Source of the DNA: Crocodylus rhombifer
Taxonomy: Eukaryota; Chordata; Crocodylia; Crocodylidae
DNA: 64,000 nt
Direction: 5' to 3'
Assembly (NCBI GenBank): GCA_038503035.1
Contig: JAVSML010018836.1
Location: 1 to 64,000, forward strand
Each line of letters begins with the position of its first letter. Position 1 is the stretch's first letter. Below, in pieces: positions 57,130-64,000 of the stretch. The notes under the pieces were generated by a model that saw only the letters and a program-made list of their open reading frames with translations, did no database searches and was not told the DNA's origin. The position numbers and the translations under genes are program-made.

Positions 57130-58290
57130 TTTATAAAATCACAGAAAATTAGGGTTGGAAGGGACCTCTGGAGGTCCTCTAGTCCAACCCCCTGCTCAAA
57201 GCAGGACTATCCCCAACTGGATCATCCTAGCCAAGGCTTTGTCTAACCGGGTCTTGAAAACCTCCAGGGGTGGAGATTTCACAACCTCTCTGGGTAACCT
57301 GTTCCAGTGTTTTACTACCCTCCTAGTGAGAGACTTTTTCCTAATATATAACCTAAACTTCCCTTGCTCCAACTTGAGACCACTGCTCCTGGTTCTGTCA
57401 TCTGCCACCACTACGAACAGTCCACCTCCATCCTCTCTCTAACCTGCCTTCAGGTAGTTGAAGGCTGCTATTAAAACCCCCATCAGACTTCTCTTCTCCA
57501 AACTAAGTATGCCCGGTTCCTTCAGCCACTCCTCATAAGTCATGTGCCCCAACCCCCTCACCATTTTTGTTGTCCTTCACTGGACTCTCTCCAATTTGTT
57601 CACATGCTTTCTGTAGCAGGGGTCCCAAAACTGAACACAGTACTCCAGCTGTGGCCTCACCAGGGCTGAATAGAGAGGAATAATCACTTCCCTTGACCTG
57701 CTGGCAACACACCCATCAATGCAGCCCAGTATGCCATTAGCCTTCTTGGAAACAAGGGCACATTGCTGGCTCATATTCAGCTTATTGTCCACTGTAACCC
57801 CCACATCCTTTTCTGCAGCGCTGCAGCCTAGCCAGTCAGCCACCACCCTGTACTGGTGCATGGGATTGTTCTGTCCTAAGTGCAGGACTTTGCACTTGTC
57901 CTTGTTGAACCTCATGAGATTTCTTTTGGCTCAATCCCCCAATTTGTTCAAGTCACACTGAATCCTAGCCCTACCCTCCAATGTATCTACTACTCCCCTC
58001 AGCATGGTGTCATCTGCAAACTTGCTGAGGATGCACTCTATGCAATCTTCCAGGTCACTGATGAAGACATTGAATAAAACCAGCCCCAGGAATTACTCCT
58101 GGGGCACTCCACTGGACACCAGCTGCCAAATAGACATTGCACTATTGATTATTACCCTCTAAGCCCAATGTTCTAGCCAGTTTTCTATCCACCTTACAGT
58201 CCATTCATCCAGCCTATACATCCTTAGCTTGCCCAGGAGAATGTTGTGGGAGACCATATCAAAAGCCTTGTTAAAAATCAAGTAATTTAG
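57130..58290 (-). mobile_element. CR1 retrotransposon, minus strand
   Basis: 3' tail at about 57137 (AAAATCACAGAAAATTAGGGTTGGAAGGGACC). Upstream on the minus strand, LSKFADDTML near 58010 keeps both catalytic aspartates. The frame at 57577-57915 has [43 protein letters not shown] and KLERVQ. The C-terminal frame at 57196-57411 has KSLTRRVVKHWNRLPREVV. It is cut 5' near the AFD block at 58280. An older subfamily than those at 12058 or 20751. Confidence 0.9.
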
Positions 58291-58299
58291 TATCATTCC

Positions 58300-59880
58300 T
58301 CCTATCATTTGCTTATTTATGATATTCTGTTTTATAGCCTTTGTTGCATCTCTTAGCTCTAGTTAATCCCTTCTGTGCAAAGCACATGATTTTATTGAGC
58401 TAGCAGTTTGCTACGTTCCAAAGACAGCTTTAAAAAGTTTACAGACATTGTCATAAAACCTGTAAAAACACTTTTAAAATTAACTGCACCATTTCTAAAT
58501 ATATTTTTCAGTTTTCATGGAGCATTATTTGGACTGTATTGATTCACCAAAGCTGAACTAAATACATAATCATAATCATAAGCCTATTGTTTTACAATTG
58601 GCATTTTTACAATGTGTATGATTTTTTATAGGACTGGGTAAACTTAAACTGCTCTTCAGGTCTGAAACAATCACTACTAGTTTTAAAAATAGATTTGTTA
58701 TCATCATATATGAACATTTTCAAAAAAGGCATCTATTGCTATTAAGTTTTGCACTAATATTGACCAGTCCAGTTTTGATATTTTCACAAGAGAAGGTTTT
58801 GAACTTTAGGGCAAAACAATGTTTCAAAATGTAATGAATTGCCTTTATGCATATAATATGTAAGAAAAAAATAGATTTGCATTTAACAACTTGAGACTGA
58901 AATTATAAATTTTATCTAAATGAAACTTTTAAATAGTAGGCAATTCATTTTTTTCAAGAATTTTGTTTCATGGAAAATAGAGAATTGTTTTTATTCTCAT
59001 TCCATTTGAGAACATGAAAAATTTCTAAATGATAGAATTTCCCATGAAACAAAAAATATAATCCTTGCTCAACTCTAGTCAGTATAGATAAGAGCCCAAA
59101 TAGTTCATGACTACCTCTGACTTACCTGTCCAGTGTCTAGGGATGAGTCCATTTCTCCCACCAGATGCTTGAGTACCCCCATTATAGGAATAGGGAGGGG
59201 TTTGGGCATCTCCAGAGGACAATGCTGTGTCACCCCAGCTCTCCCACAGAGGAGGACAGGCCAGAGGGAAGTTGTCCACTACTTGGACAATCTGCACAGA
59301 GCCCCGAGGGACTATTGCCACCTTCAGAAAGGAACACCCATGAGAAAGAGATGCTCCCACAAGACCAACACACACCATGAACTTGCTGAAACCAGCCAGG
59401 ATTTTTTTCCATAACGGGATCTGGCCTCCACACTATTGCACACATAGCTGATTAACTAACGGCACAGCTGATTCTGTTTTATTTTGTCTGTGCTGGCCTT
59501 AGCCAGGTAAGTAAGGTAAACCCCTCTTGACCTTTCCTCTCACCTAGATAGCTAGGTGCCCAGAGACTCATCTCTCCAGCTGCTTGCTGCAGTTCTCAGG
59601 ACTGAGACTCTTCTCTGCTGCCTCCTTCTCTGCTTCCTCACCCCTTTGCCTGTGTCCAGCCCATCAGGCAAAGGAATTCCATGTTGTATGGATATGGCAT
59701 TCAGATGGCAAAATATCATGAAAATCCTGATAATTTTGGGGGGGAGGGGTGGGCTATATTGCAATATTCTGCTAAATTCATGCAAGGACTAGGAGCACAT
59801 TTTGAGCAGATTTATAGCTCTCTCCACATACATTTAGGGGTGTGATTGTATAGCCTTTTGGTCTTCCTTTTGGGAATCAC
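58300..59880. other. Non-coding stretch, nothing recognised
   Basis: AT-rich to about 59080, then mixed. Frames of under 100 codons without recognisable domains. Confidence 0.4.
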
Positions 59881-59896
59881 CAGGGATGAGGATCCA

Positions 59897-60122
59897 TGGC
59901 TGGACAAGGGTGGCCACAACCACATGTGCAAAGACAAAAGAGAGATGGTCGTGACTGTGGTGCTGCCACCATGTGCACCACCCCACTTTTTTTTCAGCAT
60001 GGGGTTTTTGACTCCAGAATCTGGAGCAGCATGGGGAACACCTGCATGTGTGCTGTGTGGTGTCACAGATGGGTCTGCGGCACCACATATCGCACATCTG
60101 TGTTTGTCCGGACGCAGCCATA
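59897..60122. mobile_element. DNA-transposon-like repeat, second copy
   Basis: Ends CCATGGCTGGACAAGGGTGG and, inverted, CTATGGCTGCGTCCGGACAAAC look like imperfect terminal inverted repeats. Interior motifs (GCACCACATATCGCACATCTG, CCACCATGTGCACCACCCCACTTTTTTTT) match 41145-41453 in the opposite orientation. About 226 bases, non-coding. Confidence 0.55.
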
Positions 60123-60247
60123 GGTTCCAATTTTGGTTTTTGCCAGTGGGTGATTTTTTTTGCAGGAGGGGGGAATCAACTGGTATTTTCAGCATATTTA
60201 TAAACCTTTGTCAGATCCTATGTTTTATCTATCACTGGTATCTTAAC

Positions 60248-61090
60248 TAGGAGTTTACTGATAAAGATTTTCTTGGCTGATACTGATAGCTGAGGATTAA
60301 TCAGCCATATCGGCCGATGCTGATCCAACAACCAATATTTAATAATAGTGCAAGGCATTTTAAACTAATGATGTAAATAAACCATTTGTTTGTTTGTTTT
60401 GCATTTATAATACACACATATACACCTCCTGCCTGCTCCAGCTCTTGATGAGAAAGGTGGTGACCACCTTATTCTCACACATGTTGCACCTTTACTTATG
60501 GCTCTGACTTGCAGCCCCGCTCCCTGTGCAGCTTGTGCTGCCACCCCAGGTGGGTGAGACAGACCCTCATGTGGACGATGGTGCTGGGTCCGTTTGGGCC
60601 AGTGGGCCCCATGCAGCTGAACTCCTGTGGCCACCGGGGAGAAGCTGATTTTGCAAAGGTGGAGCAGAATGTCCTTCACGCAGAGCCTAACCCTACCCAT
60701 ACGGCACCTAACCCCGCACATGTGCAGCCTAACATCTCCACGGCAGCCCTGGCGCTCAGGCCCCTGCTGTGCATGTGGTGTTGCCACGGCAACTGAAGCA
60801 GCAGCAGCAGGAGCAGCAGCAGTAACAGTCCCTTTGTTGCTAAACATGGCACCTTGCGACCCCTCTCCCCTCCTGTCTTCACCTGGACCTGTAGTCTGCC
60901 ACGAGTTCAGGCTTGTGGCAGGGCATGGGGACCAGACTATGCTTGCCAGGGTGCTCCAGCAACACCGCACGCCACAACAGCACACTAATTATCGGCTACA
61001 ATGACCAAAAAAAGGCCAATAGCCAATAATGTCATTTCTCCTTTTATTGGTGCTGATCCAATAGCCAACAGATATATCAGTGCACCCCTA
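60248..61090. mobile_element. 843 bp non-autonomous hAT element with perfect 8 bp target duplication
   Basis: ATCTTAAC occurs at 60240-60247 and again at 61091-61098, the exact 8 bp length of hAT duplications. The ends TAGGAGTTTACTGATAAAGA and, inverted, TAGGGGTGCACTGATATATC form imperfect terminal inverted repeats. The subterminal part has ATCGGCCGATGCTGATCCAACA on one side and TTGGTGCTGATCCAATAGCC on the other, again inverted. The interior (about 60425-60985) is GC-rich and includes a short CAGCAG run near 60800. A minus-strand frame of 206 codons across it does not resemble a transposase. Confidence 0.85.
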
Positions 61091-61099
61091 ATCTTAACA

Positions 61100-62960
61100 A
61101 CTCAATAATTATTAAGAATAGTTATAACCTGCAGTATAATTATATTATCATGGATTAAATGACAAGAACTGCACTCATCCACAAGCTGTCTTCACTGATG
61201 CCCCAGTTTAAAGACAGTACATCTCACTGTAGCTTTGTCTCACTTCTCCTTCCCGCGCAACTCTGTAACATGCTTCTACCACCTACCTACCAGTACCAAT
61301 TTGTAAAAGCTCAATTTCCAGGCAAAGTTTGTAACATAGCAGAGATCTAACATGTATCATGTAAAACTAAAACACCGAGCACCCTAATTTTTTTGGTGTG
61401 CGCTTGAGCCCCAGAGCACCCGCAGAGTTAGCACCTATGCTTAGACACCTGACCTTACTTGGTAAAATAGGATTCTGCCTTATGTCCCCAATAGACTTTT
61501 TTATTTCAGCCCTTTAAGCAGTGTTATCACTTCTGCCGAGGTTTTTCAAGACAGGGGAACTTATCTTCTGATACAAATCTTCTATTCTCTCCCAATTGTG
61601 TAGGGAAATAGTGAAAGTGATGCCAATTCCCCTTGAGAAATCCTTTTGGGATGTCTGCTAACAAGGATCTTGGAATTTCTGCTAAGGCCCAAAAAGTACC
61701 AAAAGCCTGGGACTTTTTGAGCATAGTTGGTCTCTGCTCAGTAGTTATGTTATTCTGTGATGAATACTGTAATTGTGTTGCCGCCAACATATATATAGTT
61801 AATTTCACCATCTTGTTTTCAGAATTACTTCTGGTTAGGTCAGCTAGGTGTATATGACATTGGTTGCAGAAATGTGCCCTTAATTGTCTTTCCATCAAAA
61901 GTTCTGGCAAAGAAGGTAAGATATCTGACTAATTGATAAATTGAGCCTACTGCTTTTTGTCAGTCTTTTTAAAGTCTATGCTGTAACTGATGTCTTCCCA
62001 TTGCACTAGGATAAAATGGGCTATGAGTACACATTCAAAATCAAAGTTTTGTGCAAATGTAAAGAAAGTGTCAGTGCTATATTAAAGGCCTCATTTGATC
62101 TGAGGATTCCAGATTCTGTGTCTTGCAAATGTGGATTTTCATTTATGGATGGTGTGCAAAAGAAGTCCATGTAAGCACAGCCAAGTCAATAGATCTGGAG
62201 ATATAATCAACAGCAATATTATATATCTGTCCTTTCTAGAAACAAAAACTATTGTTACCTGCTGCCAAGGTCTATCAGGTAGCTTTGTAGTGAGTAATGC
62301 TGCTGATTATTAATTTTTTTTGTTACATTTCTCATATTCTTTCACTAGTAGCTGTATTCACCTACTCAGATCAGACTGCCATACAAATTGTTGCACTCAT
62401 TCCCTCTGTTTGTCTGTACCTTGGTGTCATGAATTTTGGAAAGCACCTTGTTCAGAAGTAACATGGCAGTCAAAATGTGCTGTCCTTTCTGAAGCAAGCC
62501 ATCAGCCACGTGAAGGCTTCTTTGGTCCTACATGTCAAACCTCTGAAAGCTGACTCTTTCAACCCCACCCTCTGCCATATATGGCAAACCTCATTATTTA
62601 GCCACTCATTTCTAACTTGCTGAAGTTGATTTAGAGATGTTGGTATTATTGTCAAGACAAGGTTAATGTAGACTTTAACCTTTTAAAAAAAAATCTTTTT
62701 CTTCTTCCATAAGTGGCCACTTAATTGGGGTTCCAATTTGAGCATTTTCTATCATGAACACTATCCCTGGCATGTGTTCAATGCTAAAAGAAAATCATAT
62801 TACTCATAGTAAAAAAAGTTTGAGTCATAAGTGGGAGGTCAAAGAATGCCACTAAGGGCATGTGGTCTGTTTCTAAATTAAACCAAAGACAAACAGATCT
62901 GCACTGATACATACAAGAAAGCTTTTTTAATCTGAAAATTTGGGATTTGTTTTTATCAGA
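61100..62960. other. AT-rich non-coding stretch, nothing recognised
   Basis: No domain-bearing frame. The 127-codon minus-strand frame at 61527-61910 does not resemble a known protein. Confidence 0.4.
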
Positions 62961-62964
62961 CAAA

Positions 62965-64000
62965 ACCAGGATCCCTGCTCATAAACACCTTATTGTCTAC
63001 TGTAACTCCCAGGCTATATTCTGCAGAGCTCATACTTAGCCAGTCAGTCCCCAAACTATAGTGGTGCATGGGCTTGTTCAGGATTTTGCACTTATCCTTA
63101 TTCAGCCTCATGAAATTTCTTTGGTCTAATCCTCCAATTTGTTGAGGTCTCTGAATACTAACCCTACCCTCCAGAGTATCTAGTACTCCCCCCACCCCAG
63201 CTAAGTATTATCTGAAAACTTGCTGAGGATGCACTGCACCCCATCTTCTAGAACATTTATTGATGAAGACATGGAACAAAACTGGCCCCAGGACCAACTC
63301 CTGGGACACTCTACTTGATACTGACTGCCAACTAGAAATCAAGCCATTGATTACTACCATTTGAGCCTGATGATTCAGCCAGTTTTCTATCCACCTTACA
63401 GTCCATTCATCCAACCTGGACTTCCTTAGCTTGTTTGTGAAAATGTTGTCAAAAGCCTTGTTAAAGTCAAGGCATACCACATCCACTGGTCTCCCCGCAT
63501 CCACAGATCCGGTTATCTCATCAGAGAAGGGAATCAGATTGGATAGGCATGACTTGCCCTTGGTGAATCCATGCTGACTGTTCCTAATCACATTCTTCTC
63601 CCCCAAGTGCTTAGAAATGGATTCTTTGAGGACCTGCTGTATGCTTTTTCCAGAGACTGAGGTGAGGCTGACCCATCTGTAGTTCCCCAGAATCTCGTTC
63701 TTCTATATTTTCCTTTTTCCAATAATCACGGACCTCTCTTGATCACCTCAAGTTTTTAAGATAATGGCTCTGCAATTACAATGGCAAAGTCCCTCAGCAC
63801 CCTCGAATGCATTGCATCCAGCCCCATGGTCTTGTACACATCCTGCTTTTCTAAGTAATCCCTAACCTGCTCTTTTCCACTGTGAGCCCTTCACTTTTTC
63901 CACACACTATGTTGCCTGGTGCACTAGTCTGGGAGCTGATTTTTCCTGTGAAAACTGAGGTAAAAAAGGCATTGATTACTTCAGACTTTTCCACATCATC
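62965..64000 (-). mobile_element. CR1 retrotransposon, minus strand, continues past the window
   Basis: Minus strand, within ORF2. The frame at 63208-63606 has NSQHGFTKGKSCLSNLIPFSDEITGSVD in two blocks, VVCLDFNKAFDNI and WIENWLNHQAQMVVING, then SSRVSQELVLGPVLFHVFIN, where the usual PQGSVLGP is altered. KFSDNT near 63215 replaces FADDT. The upstream part reaching 64000 covers the link before the reverse transcriptase, with nucleotide blocks CAGCACCCTCGAATGCATTGCATCCAGCCCCATGG and GTGAAAACTGAGGTAAAAAAGGCATTGATTACTTCAG. It lacks the 3' region at the low-coordinate side. Non-functional. Confidence 0.85.

Noticed and set aside
60365..60985. 206-codon minus-strand open frame
   Set aside because: It spans the GC-rich interior of the 60248-61090 transposon. 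The translation has no domain that I recognise, and overlapping frames are open on the other strand.
1..64000. CRISPR arrays, bacterial operons or phage-like gene blocks
   Set aside because: No regularly spaced direct repeats and no runs of adjacent same-strand ORFs. The composition and CR1 content are vertebrate.

Overview
The window looks like gene-poor, repeat-dominated DNA from an amniote. It is most likely a sauropsid, and a crocodilian is my best guess. The evidence is a high density of CR1 (chicken repeat 1) non-LTR retrotransposons with short 3' tails of the ATGAAATCT or ATTCTATGA type, a Penelope-like element (PLE) with a GIY-YIG endonuclease, several hAT DNA transposons, and AT-rich, CpG-poor sequence between them. 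I found no host protein-coding exon, tRNA, rRNA or CRISPR array that I could defend. Every ORF with a recognisable protein belongs to a mobile element, and nearly all are broken. Species and absolute ages cannot be read from the window alone.

Layout. 1-2950: GC-rich fold-back repeat (one half copy, one full copy). 3660-5065: repeat debris, two decayed CR1 tails and a PLE-type hairpin. 5066-9600: AT-rich DNA with nothing recognisable except a TG/GA microsatellite. 9612-9845: short inverted-terminus PLE derivative. 10200-10590: possible solo LTR. 12058-14572: two CR1 tails and a GC-rich DNA-transposon fragment. 14575-16262: a 1.7 kb structure with 200 bp inverted arms and a CpG-rich core. 17281-18450: CR1 tails. 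19125-22890: a PLE on the minus strand, split by a plus-strand CR1 at 20751-22084. 23265-25915: a 10-base assembly gap, a GC-rich repeat, a 1.7 kb CR1 and a small palindromic element. 27235-30230: two related MITE-like elements, each carrying a CR1. 31110-32255: CR1 and GC-rich repeat. 33225-33479: small hAT-like element. 34000-39203: the longest CR1 (ORF1 and ORF2 remains), with a second CR1 nested in its 3' end. 40070-44503: CR1 debris, probable solo LTR, fold-back MITEs and a 227 bp hAT MITE. 45450-46230: G-rich minisatellite. 47525-50764: hAT transposase pseudogene. 54650-55500: hAT-like GC-rich repeat. 57130-58290: CR1. 59890-61098: two DNA-transposon derivatives, one with a perfect 8 bp target duplication. 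62965-64000: CR1 running off the window.

How the parts relate. The elements record layered transposition rather than a cooperating gene system. The clearest layers are CR1 into PLE, CR1 into CR1, and CR1 into MITE (twice). In two of these the short target duplication and the restored host sequence can be read directly. The CR1 copies encode, in whole or part, apurinic-type endonuclease and reverse transcriptase. The hAT pseudogene is the only transposase-coding relative in the window of the small hAT-like non-autonomous elements, but no direct terminal match ties it to them.

I did not find a convincing undescribed system. The items most worth a second look are the nested PLE with its hammerhead-like termini, the CR1-in-CR1 fusion ORF, and the unidentified CpG-rich core with an unassigned ORF of about 98 codons at 15387-15680.
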